Of a DNA stretch of 64,000 nt, positions 18,601 through 29,940 are shown piece by piece; the first letter of the stretch is position 1; each line of letters opens with the position of its first letter. This DNA comes from Blattamonas nauphoetae. Lineage: Eukaryota > Preaxostyla > Oxymonadida. The stretch covers positions 62,001 through 126,000 of the forward strand of contig JARBJD010000038.1 in the NCBI GenBank assembly GCA_033064195.1, written 5' to 3'. Made by a program: the position numbers and the translations under genes. The notes under the pieces were generated by a model, which was not told the origin of the DNA, searched no databases, and was given only the letters and a program-made list of their open reading frames with translations.

Positions 18601-21600
18601 TCAAATGATGAAACAGAACATGACGTCAACGAGAGAGAACCAGATTCCACAATGAACAGCGATTCAGTCCGTGTGTTGGTGTCAGTATTCAGGCTGGTCG
18701 TTTGTAGGAGCGGAATGAACGAGATGAACGTGAAGGAGAGTGGAGCGCTTCGTATGGCGAACGAGGCAGTTTTGGCAACGGAGAGGATCTGGTGTGTGTT
18801 GTCTGGCGATTCGACTGACAATGCTTTCGAAGAGATGAATCCAACTGCCTCTGTCAGATTGCTGCTCACAACTATCACTTCTCCAGCTCCAACTTTCCCC
18901 ACATTCGCCGAGAGAGAAGAGCACGGGAGTTCATAAAGACCGCAATTCGAGTGGGTTCCGCCTGATCGATCGACACTCAATGTTTTGTTGTCGTACGGAT
19001 GCCAGTGGTAGATCAGTTCGTCCACTGTTCCATCCTCGTCAACCACAACAAATTCGTTGATCTCGGCTTTGGTGAATCTCGCTCCATTCGTCGTCGTTGG
19101 CTCCCAAGGCTTGAACTTCGAGACGAGAGACGGAATCGACGGCGAGCCAAGATCAGCCGATGTTTCAATCAGAACATGGCTTCCGGTTCCGTTCGAAGTA
19201 ATGTCTGCAACTTTCGATGTTCCTGTGAACGAATCTGTCGATCCAACACGAAGACGGATCGCTGTCCCGAGATTGGCACGAGTGAATGTGATGAGTTGTT
19301 GCTTTAAGAATCAGAGGCAGTGAACTGTCTGCTGATCCGATCAGACACGACGAGAAGTTCATCTCGCCTTCCTCAACCACGAAAAGGGTCGGGGACGAAC
19401 ATGTTTCAGCGACTGTGAAGATGAGAGAGGTGAGAGAAAGGACTGACGAGGATTCATTGATCGTCAACGAACTCTTCTTGTCAAAGGTGATTCTCTGTTT
19501 GTCTTCCGATAACGACTTCAGTGTGAACGAGGAGACGAAAGAGAGTTCTGCTGAGAGTGTGGCAGTGACTGAGAGAGAGATCGTGTTAAGTTTGTTCAGT
19601 CCAGCTGAGCCGATGGCGGAGTCGATTCTTCGGCATTTGAATGTCGACGATCCACAGTTCGGATGATCGACAGCGTCTTTCTCGTCTCCAATCACCACTT
19701 CTGAAGAAGGAGACACCAGCCAATACACAAGTGGCCCTGTCCGCCACGTCGCGTTCAAATCCATCGAGATATCTTCGCCCCAAAGAGTCCAGAGATGAGC
19801 TGCTGTTTGGAGTGTCTCATCCCACAGTTCCGGTTTCAGCTGAGTCTTCAAATTGTGACCTGTCAACGAGACATACTGACCTTCTGGTTGATCTGAAGTG
19901 AAGTTCTTGATCCGTGGAGATGTGAACGTGATCTCGCCTTGTGTCTTCAGCTCAAACATTGTTGTTCCGACAAATATCAAATATGACATGTTACACTCAA
20001 TCAACTTGATCGATCCAGAGCACAGTTCTTCCTCGCCAATTGGCGTCGGAGCAAAATAGATCAAAGGCACAGAGAATGTCGAAAAGACCGCCACAGAAGT
20101 GAGCTCAACAGAATTGAGGACGATTGGTCCTCCGACTGACCAGATTGGAGAGGCGATGACTGTGTCGTCGCGAGCGCAGTAGATGCCACTTGTGAACATC
20201 TCAAACCGACCTGTTGAAGAGGTGACTTTCACAGCATGGTGCTTCGCTTTGAGGACGAGAGTCATGTTCTCCGTGCTCATCCTCGAGATATCGGGAATGA
20301 GGAACATGATCCCCTCCTCGTCATCGAGTGTGGCTGGCAGAGAGAGGGTGTTATATCTTGATTTCTGATAACCCACAATGAGGAAGTCGCGACTGTCCAA
20401 GACAATTGGGTCTGTGATGATATGAGTGTCGTGCAGAACGGCCTTTCGACGGTAGAGCGTTCCGTTTGGATACGTCGACTGTACAAATTGGAGTGCGTAG
20501 ACGAGAGTCTTGCAGTAAGATGCGTCCCATCGACAGCTTGTGGTGAGCTGGCCCGATTTATTCGAAACCTGAACGGTTGGATATGGCAGAAAGTCTGAAA
20601 TTTGATCAATTTCGTCTTGACTTGAGTTTCGTCCTTCAATTTCGAGATGCGGCCACTCGCTGTATGATTCCCCTCGACAGTTGGCGATCTGCATGGGATC
20701 GCCATCGGTGAGGGCTGCACTTTCCACAAACACATCATTCCCAAATGATGCAGTGTTCTTTTCATAATGTGCCCCCATGAGGACAAGAGGATCAGTGGTG
20801 GTCATTGCGCCTTTCACATAAATCACTCCCCCCTTCCCAGAATCAGTCCCATCCTCGTCGACATCAACTGCTTGGTTTGTATTGAATGTGGAGGTCGGAT
20901 ACAACGCTCTGAATTTCGTGGGGAAAGAGCTGGTCATATCCACATGGAACACACCACCTCGTTTGGCGGAATTAAGTTGCAACCAGGTTGAGGTGATGGT
21001 GACGTTCGAAGAAACGAAGCATCCAACGCCTCCTTCCTCCGCATGACACGACTCGAAATACTGTCCCATGATCGTGACATTTGAATTCTGAGAGAACAAC
21101 ACTCCGCCCTGATTGGCTTCGCATGAGATGAACCGTCCAGTTGTGATGTTGATGTTCGAATCGACACAAAACAGAACACCTCCCTTCGATGCAGAACACG
21201 ACGAATAATTGCCTGATTTGAAGAGGACACTGCAGTTAACAACAGAGAGGAAGCCTCCCTGCCCATTGGACACGATCATACCAACAGTGATGGAGCTGAG
21301 CTCGATGTTGGAGTGTGACGCATGGATGAGAGGGGCAGAGTGTGTGTGAGAATTGTAGAGGTACGAATAAACCATCTCGAACTTGCTCGCTCCCTCAACG
21401 ACGAAGAATGGAGAGGTCAGGCCTGTCAACACTGTCGGGAAAGATTGTTGAAGTTCGACGTGCGCATCTCCTGCTGGTCGGATGAACTGCAGAAAGGGTG
21501 TTTGGAGAAATGAGATATTATTGAAGAATGCCAAATGCTGAAGTTTGAAATGAGTGCCGACGGAATCGACAAAAGGACGTCTCACAATTTGATCAGCTAC

Positions 21601-24600
21601 ATCGATCTGGATAGCTATAAGAGTAAGTGAAGAATCAGCATCACAAGTTAACGCAGAAGTGGTTAATGAGTCGAATGAGAGCGTCAGAGAGTAAAGTGTG
21701 AGTGTCCCTGTTGTTATCTCGCAGAAGAGTGTGTTCTGTTGATTCACTGTGAGAACTGAACCACGCTGATTTGACAGATTAATTGACACAGACGAGTTAT
21801 CAAACCTGAACGGTGTCATCGTCTCTTTGTGAATGAAGTTTGTCGAGACTGTTGTGTGGACATTGTGGCGAAGACGGAATTCCAGTAAAAACTGCAGAGT
21901 ATATTTGGTGAGGAGAGATGGCGACAAAAACGCATTTGGATCCGACCATGTGAGTGGCTTGTCCTCCCCGGTCGTTGATAATTGGAGGAGAGCAGGCGGA
22001 GCGACGATGGGATGAGTTGTGTTGATCAACATCGGAAAATTGGTTGGGAAGGATTGGATGGTTGTCATTTCCAGGGCGAGCTGAGTCTCGTCGAAGCCCT
22101 TCAAAACGAGGTCGTCTCCTCTCGATGAATTGGCGACAGATTCGCCAGCAAAGTTTTGGTCAAAGAAACAGCGTCGAATCTCAACTGAGCTCGACGAGTT
22201 CTTCATCACCAGATCAATCGCTCCAGATCGACCATTCGTTGTACAGACACCGAAACGAGAGAAGAGGACTGCAACAGCACCAGACGTCGAGCCCTCAATG
22301 CAGCTTGCACAGCAGGTCGATCCAACAGGATCAGGTGCTGAGCTGATTCTGGCGATTGTGACGAAGAGAGTGTTTGAGAGAGTGACCGACGCCGAACCAG
22401 AGACAAGGATGAGCGTGTCAGTCGTGACGAGGTTCTGAAACGTCGAGTGTGCGATTCTGGTTGTTCCAGCTGTCAGCTTTGCCAGAGGAGCTTCGAGGTC
22501 AACAATACCATCGACAAAGGTTCGTTTCAAGTTCAGAATTCCGTCAGTTTCCAATGTGACGAGAACAGAAGAGGGATGGCAGAGTTTGAAGTTCATGAAA
22601 TTCAGTGAGAAGGGTAGTGTCGTCGCGACTGTGATTCCTGCCGTCTTGAATGTCGTCACGTGAAAGTTGCTCGTATTCGATCCCGTCCCAACAATCTCCA
22701 AGTTGTGTTTGATCTCAATTGGCAATGTTTCGCTGAAATCTCCGTCAGACAATGAGATGATGTTGGGATGGAGCGAGGAGCTCGACAGTGTGGCCAAGGC
22801 AGCGGAGAGAGAAGGATAAACGTGAATTGGCGTCTCTGAGGTTGGTTCCTCATTTGTTGATCCTTCTGTGGCTTGTTCTTGTCCAGTCGGCCAGTTTCCC
22901 ACACGTAATTTGTTCACGGGTGAATCATCAACGGCAATAAAATTCAATTCCGCAAGTTTTCCCCAAAAGCTCCCGGCCACGATTGGACGATTCGTGGTGC
23001 ACCCAACGACCGACGACGCGTTCAGATTCTCGAAAAGATCATGTTCGATCTCGAAGTCCATCTTGCATTGAAGAGGGGGCAGATCAAATCGGCAGTTCTC
23101 GAAGAACGAAGGCCCACAAAAGTCTGATTCGAGGAAATTGATATAGATGGCTGAAAGATCAGAAAAATGACAGAAATAGAAGGAGAAGTCCACTCTCTCG
23201 AAACTGAAGATCCCATGATCTCCAGACGATCTCAGAAAAGAGCACTGATCAAACACAGCCGTCGGACATCGAGCGATGATGATTGGTTGTTGATTTGTTA
23301 AATGACAATCGGAAAATACACAGCCATGAAAGACCACGTGGCTGATCGAATCCAGGGTGATGAGCTTGGGATATGAGATTGTTGGAGTCCCGGTGAAGTG
23401 TGACCCAGAGAGATGGAGCAGTGGATACGACCTCGACGAGATGAGTGGCGTCTGAATTATCTTGCAGTCCAAGATGAGGAAGGAGTTCTGTGTTGTTGGC
23501 GTCACACGATCAATGGTGATAGATGTGTTTGCGATGGTTGTTCTGATGAACTCCCCACGAGCGAGTTTCACATCCTTGAATACAATTTCCGAGTTCACAT
23601 CGATCATGACTGAATCCCGCACTGAAAATTGTTCGACAGAGCCACCCGAACATGTGATGTTGAGGGCTTGTCCTGTCGATGTCACATCGCCCACAAAGCG
23701 GCAGTTGTCGATTGTGAGATCTTGGTCTGGTGAGTGTTCTGAGACCATGGAGATGAAGCCGCCATTGTTCACGTGCGCCTCGCTTTCTGTGAGTGTGAAG
23801 TTTGAGTGAATGATGAGGATGGCGTTCTTGTTGGTGATGATTCCAACTCCTCCCCCAAACTGGAGTTTGTTGGCATCGTTTTTTGGATACCAGTTTTGGA
23901 ACAAGCAATTTTGGATGGCATTTGGCGAGGCATCGACCTTTCCTGCTTGATTTATGAAGATACACCCTGCGCTCACACTTCCAGGGCAGTCGACACTGCA
24001 CTTTATGAACTGACAATCGGTGAGGTGGAATATGGCCTCCGGCGCATAGAGACACAAAGCCGATCCTCCAGAATTTTTATATGAAACGGTGTAGAGCATG
24101 TTGGTGAAGCTGCAGTTCGAGAATCGAACCGGCACTTTGTGGAAATAGAATCGCTCTACACCGTCGTACACCTGGTCTGTGTATGGGTCAGGCTCAGAGT
24201 CTTCCTGGTTGGTTGTGGCGTCGATTGAGGGGCGGCTGGGTCGTGTTGGAGGGAGGAGGTTGTTGGGAAAGGGTGATGGCCGTTCGGAGGATGTCGTGTG
24301 GCACCAGTCGAATGTGGTGTTCGTGCACAGAAACCCTCCCCCTCCATTCATGTCTCGCAACGTGGATCCGGACACGTGATTGTTGCTTCCCCAGATGTGG
24401 CTTCCAATCATCCGTTGCGAAAACGACGGTGAAACTTGTCGAACTGTCCCTGGCAACGAGGACACGTTTGAAAAAGACATTTCCGACAATGTGGTGGTTA
24501 TTCCTTCAAAGTTTGTCAACTTTTTGTGTTTGGAGGTCTGGGTCACTCCGATTCCGTCGGCTCCGATCACTTTGGTGTTCGTGATTCTCGTTCCCACGAC

Positions 24601-25254
24601 ATCCAAATTGAAGAAATCTGAACAATCAGTATCTCGGATATCTTCCACGATTGGCGTCAAATGGCGTTCTGAATTGTCCAGTCCGCATCCAACCAACGTG
24701 ATCGACGAGGACGATTGGAACGATTCTGACGATCCTTCAAGAACAAAGATCGACTGGAATCCTGTCAAGAGAAAATCACAATTGGTGATATGGACAGATG
24801 ATGATGTGACAGATGCACATGCTACATCTCCATTTGATCTTGTGGTGTGAAGATCAAAAGTCACATCTGAGACAGATAATGACACGTTCCGAAGTTTCAA
24901 AAGGCAATGCAGTTGTTGATATCGGGACTTTTCGCAAGAATTTGTGGTTTTCTGCTCGTCGTTCGGTTCTTTCTCATGGAAACGAAGAGTTGTCGTTGTT
25001 TGTCCTTTCAAAGACAGACATGAGGAGTAAATTTCATGGTTCGAAGCAAGTACAGTTCCATCAAGGAGTGAAACCATTCTCGAAATCGATGAAAATGGAA
25101 TGTGGTTCGACTGTGGAAGAAGGGTTTCGAGGCAGACGAAACGGTTCGGAGTCACTTCGTCCATTCCAGAGATAGAATGGAGAAGACAGAGATGAAGATA
25201 CAAGGAGATCATTTGTGAGGTAAAAGTTCCGCTTGAACGGTAATACGACGCCAA
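15603..25254 (-). CDS. Giant beta-helix / TM / pseudokinase surface protein (about 3,200 aa, one frame slip)
   Basis: Two long minus-strand frames (25254-19165 and to 15603) meet near 19305 and are clearly one protein. A likely signal peptide lies near the N-terminus (MISLYLHLCLLHSISG, Met at about 25212). The ectodomain has many short beta-helix-like rungs (for example SNVTIMGQYFESCHAEEGG and NITTGRFISCEANQGG), typical of the pectate-lyase fold. One membrane span lies at about 16540-16620 (IVVPIVAVIIVAVLLIIVIAVLC), followed by a basic stop-transfer. The cytoplasmic tail keeps late kinase landmarks: WNAPEQ (subdomain VIII), VFRLGLVLWELETGQVPFGE (IX) and CLSLSPDSRPTLADV (XI). No Gly-rich loop, HRD or DFG is seen, so it is probably a pseudokinase receptor. 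The ligand is unknown. Confidence 0.8.
19302..19308 (-). other. Single-base frame slip site CTT-A-AAG
   Basis: On the minus strand the frame ending ...SSLPLIL reads CTT AAA G. The coding sequence continues one base further on as AAG CAA CAA CTC (KQQLITFTRANLG). Skipping one A restores a continuous protein, and no intron fits. It may be a one-base insertion, an assembly error, or a +1 ribosomal slip of the CUU-to-UUA kind. Confidence 0.65.
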
Positions 25255-25892
25255 TGAAGAAAAAAGATGAGATTAGAGATCGAATAAAGGGAACGATCTA
25301 CACAAAGCCTTAAATAGTGGTGGTTCGACTCACATCAAGTTCATTTTTTCATCAAATAGTCATTTTAAAAGAGGATTTCACATTTTATCACTCCTCGAAT
25401 TCTTCTTTCTCTATCACTTACTTCTCAAAAAATCTCCTTCGATATTTATTTTTCTTCATTGGACTAGTTATCGACGAAATAGAAAATCTATTTTGAGGAA
25501 TGAATGAGAACGATAAAAAAGGACAAGCATGTGAATTTCAGAGATCGAAAAGCCAAAAACAAGGGTGAAAAGACTGTTTTCGAAACAATATTCAGTTAAC
25601 AATCGTCGTCTATTTCCACTTACAAAACAATACGTACCTCAATTATCCACTCAGTTTTCCTGGTGGACGGTATGCATGAGCAGGGACCTTAACAGGTCTG
25701 TAGATTACTGAATGAGGAGTGAACATCGGATCTGATTTCACGAAACTGAGTGAAAGATCCGTTTCCTAATTCGGAGTGTCAATTTTCCTCTTTGTCAAAT
25801 TTCTCCTTTCAGATTCTTTATCATAGCGGTTAAAATAAAGCATAAAACAATAAATGATCACCAAATTGTCTTTCCAATCTTAATACTCGTCC
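25255..25892. other. AT-rich intergenic region
   Basis: This is the 5' flank of the giant gene followed by about 500 bp without a supportable feature. Confidence 0.5.
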
Positions 25893-26021
25893 AAAGCCGT
25901 CCCGCACATCCTTACCGCTGCAGACAAGGCTCAGTTAGTTCCATGTGCTCGTCCGATGCTTGACATTCTTCGAACTGGAAAACGAAGTCATTGGCCCAAT
26001 ATCTTTTCAGGGGATGAATCC
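25893..26021 (+). mobile_element. Mariner transposase fragment
   Basis: One frame encodes VPHILTAADKAQLVPCARPM, then LDILRTGKRSHWPNIFSGDES. This matches the mariner block 'VPH.L...K..RV..C..LL ... F...TGDESW', which holds the first catalytic aspartate. Only about 43 residues survive and a stop follows. It is a dead fragment with no inverted repeats seen. Confidence 0.65.
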
Positions 26022-26987
26022 TAATTCAACTATTCTTTTTCAGGAAAATATCCACTTCAAGATTGGGAGACATTGAAAATGGCATGTCAAGGTTAATTAA
26101 ATAACTGATGACAAATGATGATGTTTGTGTCCATTCATATATGAGAGGAGATAACACTATTTCAAATCTTTGAATAGTTGGAAGGAAGTGAAAAATGAGA
26201 AGAGATTATGGATATATTAGTTCAAAGAATCATTGTACACAGCGATATTGCGAAGTGAGAGTGTGTATTCTCTGAAATCTGCAAGTCTTTGCTTAAAGTG
26301 AGAAAAAGGGGCAGATCATCCAAAAAAACTGTCGGTCGGTCGACGAGCAGCCGGACCGACCGCTGCCCACCCCTATTGCGTGGGAGTATAATTCTGAACA
26401 TTATTTTTTTTCTAAGTTTGACCAATATTGATTTTTCCAGAAAAAGGACCTGATTGGTGACATGGGACATATTGGTGACACAACAATAATTCTCCTATCC
26501 AAGCAGATCAGGCTACTCAAGATAATCTCAAGAAGTCAGCACTCCAGCTCAATTTCCGAAACGCGAAATGAGGTTCATCCCCAAGAGATCTTTTTCTAGA
26601 GATTTAATGATCTGCCACTTGAATTGCAATCCAGAATTTTCTTGAGATATTGTAATTGTGTAAACTCCTCAGAATTGGTGTAATTGAGAGTAATTCACTG
26701 TTGTGGTTTTCTTCGTTCAAAATCAGTGTGTTTCACAAAATTGTTGAATTACTCTGACCAAAACTCTGAATGAACGGAAAAAGATGCTAAATGATCAGAA
26801 AAAGTTCATACAAAGTGATAACGAAACATTTCCTTCCGAGGAACTGAAAACTCTGGTTCAAAAGATTTGCTCGGCTTGTTCTGGGTTTGATCATTCGTGT
26901 GGACTACACTACAGTCCCAGTCACTTGGGTTCGCTGATGAAGGGCTGTGTTTCATAGTACCATTTCACACGATTCCACTTTTTTTTT
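26022..26987. other. AT-rich region with one strong hairpin
   Basis: No gene seen. A perfect 9-bp stem, CGGTCGGTC (26333-26341) and GACCGACCG (26354-26362), closes a 12-nt loop. A shorter CCCAC/GTGGG stem follows just downstream. The 3' end may include the flank of the Tc1-type element. Confidence 0.45.
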
Positions 26988-27915
26988 CTATATTTGCCAG
27001 ACACTTCTGATGGCTACTTTCAAGTCGACAACTGTTTGTAGTTCTCTTTTGTTCAGTTTTGCCTTTTAATTTCTCCAAACGTTTTCGATAGGTGATAAAT
27101 CTGGACTTTGTGGAGGCCACATCAACATTGAAGACGGTTGTTGAGCAATCCATCTTTGAATCAGTTTGGATGAGTGTTTAGGATTGTTGTCTTGCTGGAA
27201 AATGAATGGTTGCTCGCACAGTTGAATCCCGTTGTCGTGCACGTGTGTCTTCACGATTTGATGATACTGTTTTTGTTCCAGCTTTCCCTTGATGAAAACC
27301 AGATTTCCAACGTCTCCCCAGCCGATACAAACCCAGACCATAAGATGAACGGAGCGCTTCACGGTATGCAGAACACACTTTGGGTTGAATTCTTCTCCTT
27401 TTTTTCTCCACACATATCCTTTTCCCTTTGGTTCCCTCAAGCAGATCATTGCCTCATCAGTCCAAAGTACCCTCTTCCAATCATCCTGCGTCCAAATCGC
27501 ATGTTCTCTGGCGAAAGATAATCGCTTCTCAATGTTCGGACACCGAAGCAACGGCTTGAGCTTGGCGGTATGTTGGGAGATCCCGTTCTCCTGACCGGGC
27601 CTTTCGACAGTTGACTCTGAAACTGAAATTCCGTGTGTGCTCAATCTTTCTTTCAATTCTCTTTTCGTTTTAAATCGATTCAAATCGATTTCAGCCAAAA
27701 TCATTGCGTCCTCACGAGCTGTAGTACATCGTGTGTACTTCCTTTGAGACTTTCTTTTGTTTCTAGGATTCGTTAGCCAAGCTTTTAGGACACTTCGGAT
27801 GGTACTTTTGGATCGATGAATTTGTCGAGCGATGGCTGCGACGGATTTCCCTGCCCGTCGATTGAGAAGAATCTCCTTTTTGACCTGTGGAGACAGCCTC
27901 CACCGTTTCCGAGTC
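26988..27915 (-). mobile_element. Tc1-type transposase gene (DD34E), one premature stop
   Basis: Reading from about 27915, the frame gives a helix-turn-helix region (RWRLSPQVKKEILLNRRAGK, then SVAAIARQIHRSKSTIRSVL) and the catalytic core RVLWTDEAMI, IFQQDNNPKHSS and PPQSPDLSPIENVW. The second Asp and the Glu are 34 residues apart, as in Tc1. An in-frame TAA at 27066-27068 follows ENVWRN. The same frame then continues as KAKLNKRELQTVVDLKVAIRSVWQI to a TAG at 26988, so one nonsense change removed the last 25 residues. No ATG is found upstream of the helix-turn-helix in this frame, so the 5' end is lost or spliced. I could not find its terminal inverted repeats. Confidence 0.8.
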
Positions 27916-28985
27916 TCAAGAATTGATCAAGAACATGGAAATAGAAAAGTCAACTTTTTGTGATTGGATGCGAGGAACCAATCTGCTCTTTTTTGGACGA
28001 GATTGTTGCGAGTCTTTATGTTCATGCTTTATTCACTACCCTCTATCCCATCTCACTTTCAATAAAATCAATTCCATTTCACTTTAAACGGTCTATTTAT
28101 TTTAGAATTCGGAATTTCAATTTTCTGGGTCAGATCACACGTACAGGTTTCCTGCAAACAAACGCGATTGTCGAAGAGTTGGTTCGATGAGAAGTGATCA
28201 ATCAAAACGAATGATTAGATGATAGTTCTTTTTGATGTGATCAACTTCGGAACACATATTAAGATGTGTTTGCTTCATAAATCCCGTGTTTTGATTGAGA
28301 TTTTCTGCTGTGGGTCCTCAGTTCAAAAAACACCGAAAACAGCCTTAAAAATTCCCCTGGACACAACCATATGAAATAAAAAGAAGAAAATCGAAGTTCG
28401 AACATGAGCTAGCTCTGCGTAAGACTCTCAGAAAGATTCTGAGAAAAAGAAGGTTGGTGAAGAATTGGCGGGATTTCAACTGATCAACCCAAATGATTCG
28501 CCAATGTGCTCTCTCGCACCGTTTGATCGGATCTCAATCCATCTGGTGGTTAAAATACCCTAAAATCAGTGAAAAGCACGTCTTTACCTGTTCTTCATCA
28601 CGTATCAGCTCCTCCGGAACGTATTTGTGGTTTTGGTGGTTTTTCGAAAGGTCACAACATGTGGGATTCTTGATCTTTGGAGGAAGGGGCGAGTTCGGAA
28701 CAAAACAGCTGATTGAGACAGAAACCAATCTGCTCAGAAAGGATGATTAAAATGTTCGCCTAAAGGGAAAATAATCCAGGAATACTGGCATACAAGCCAA
28801 TTAACGTCACTCCGGTGAAGGAATAAGATTCTTTCAATTTTTAATGCGATCATGTTTGTAGGGAGATCCAATTTGTCGGTATTTAGACGCCAAGGGTGTC
28901 CGGCACACCCAACTTGGTGTCCTCATGGAATCCTTTGCTTGGCATAGTTGAACATACTGTTCGTCACGAACCCAAGATCAGTGAT
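27916..28985. other. Intergenic, AT-rich, no clear gene
   Basis: A short minus-strand stretch near 28534-28728 (YVPEELIRDEEQVKTCF) looks protein-like but matches nothing I know. The rest shows no feature. Confidence 0.4.
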
Positions 28986-28989
28986 AGAT

Positions 28990-29460
28990 ATGTGATTAGT
29001 CCGAACATTTTCATTAATCCGTGTAGGGGGCTTGAAAAATCTATACTGGTCGAACTAAGATAAATCACAATGGGTTCCGCGCCAAAATGCCTGTTTCAAG
29101 AGAAACCCTCAAAAGACTGTTTCCTTTAGGCGTCCACACATTTTAACTCAACTTTTCCCGCTCGTTTCTCCACTACCAGCCATCCGTTTTGCACCAAACA
29201 AAACGCATTGTGATCATAAAGATCTCAATAAAAGCTGCGCAAAAAATAAAAGATATTCTTGCTCAGCATTTTTTGTCGAGAAAAAAAGGGTGTTTTTCCC
29301 TTCTCCAAAAAAACTCGAATTATTTCTCCAAACTTTTTGTAAAATGTTCGTTTCTATTTGAAAAGGTTTCTGTGAAAAAATCTTTTAAATCGGTTCACGG
29401 GTTGTGAAGATATGGCCGAAACGTTTTTTAATTAGGCAAAAGGGTTTTTTTGAGGTTTTC
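28990..29460. repeat. Dispersed foldback-type repeat, divergent copy
   Basis: Shares long stretches with the 57822-58357 element: GGGCTTGAAAAAT, GGGTTCCGCGCC, CATCCGTTTTG, AAGATCTC.A.AAAAGCTG and GGTTTTCTCGG. It aligns to that element mainly in reverse complement. Likely an old non-autonomous DNA transposon. Confidence 0.6.
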
Positions 29461-29478
29461 TCGGATTCGTAAATTGTT

Positions 29479-29940
29479 CGGATGAATCACACGTCGATTA
29501 ATTGGACTGTTGGGATGATCACACTTCACTTCATGGAACGGGTTCGCTTTTTTCGTTCGAAATAACCTTCTCTCCCAGATCCACAGTCAGGTCGGAAAAG
29601 GAGAAAAGTGAAAGGAAATATGTCTCGCTGGAAGCTCAGCTGTTTGTCCAAACATTCGAAGACACTCCAAAAATGACGGCTTGGAAAGAACAAGTTGAGA
29701 ATCACACGATTCACTTGTGTAAACCATTAGCCACATGTTCAAGACGATTCAATCGACAAAAATGTCGATCCGCATCTGTTGACCCCATTTTATCTGATCC
29801 AGGTTTAAAAAAAAGATCTTCGGATAATCATCACCCAGTTTTATTATTGTTGCGCTCTTAATCTTTTCAGACAAATAATGATCTTTCCGAAATTGATTTT
29901 TTGATAAAAGATGATGTCATTGATCTCCCCCGTAATTATA
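29479..29940 (+). other. Possible host exon pair interrupted by the Tc1-like element
   Basis: An open plus-strand stretch (for example SLEAQLFVQTFEDTPKMTAW) is followed by a possible intron ending TTTTCAG near 29870. A second coding-like stretch (NDLSEIDFLIKDDVIDLPRN) runs into the transposon end at 29941. The splice phases do not join cleanly. Function unknown. Confidence 0.3.

Noticed and set aside
16053-18936. Plus-strand frames of 100-234 codons opposite the pseudokinase gene
   Set aside because: Shadows of a long, well-supported minus-strand coding region.
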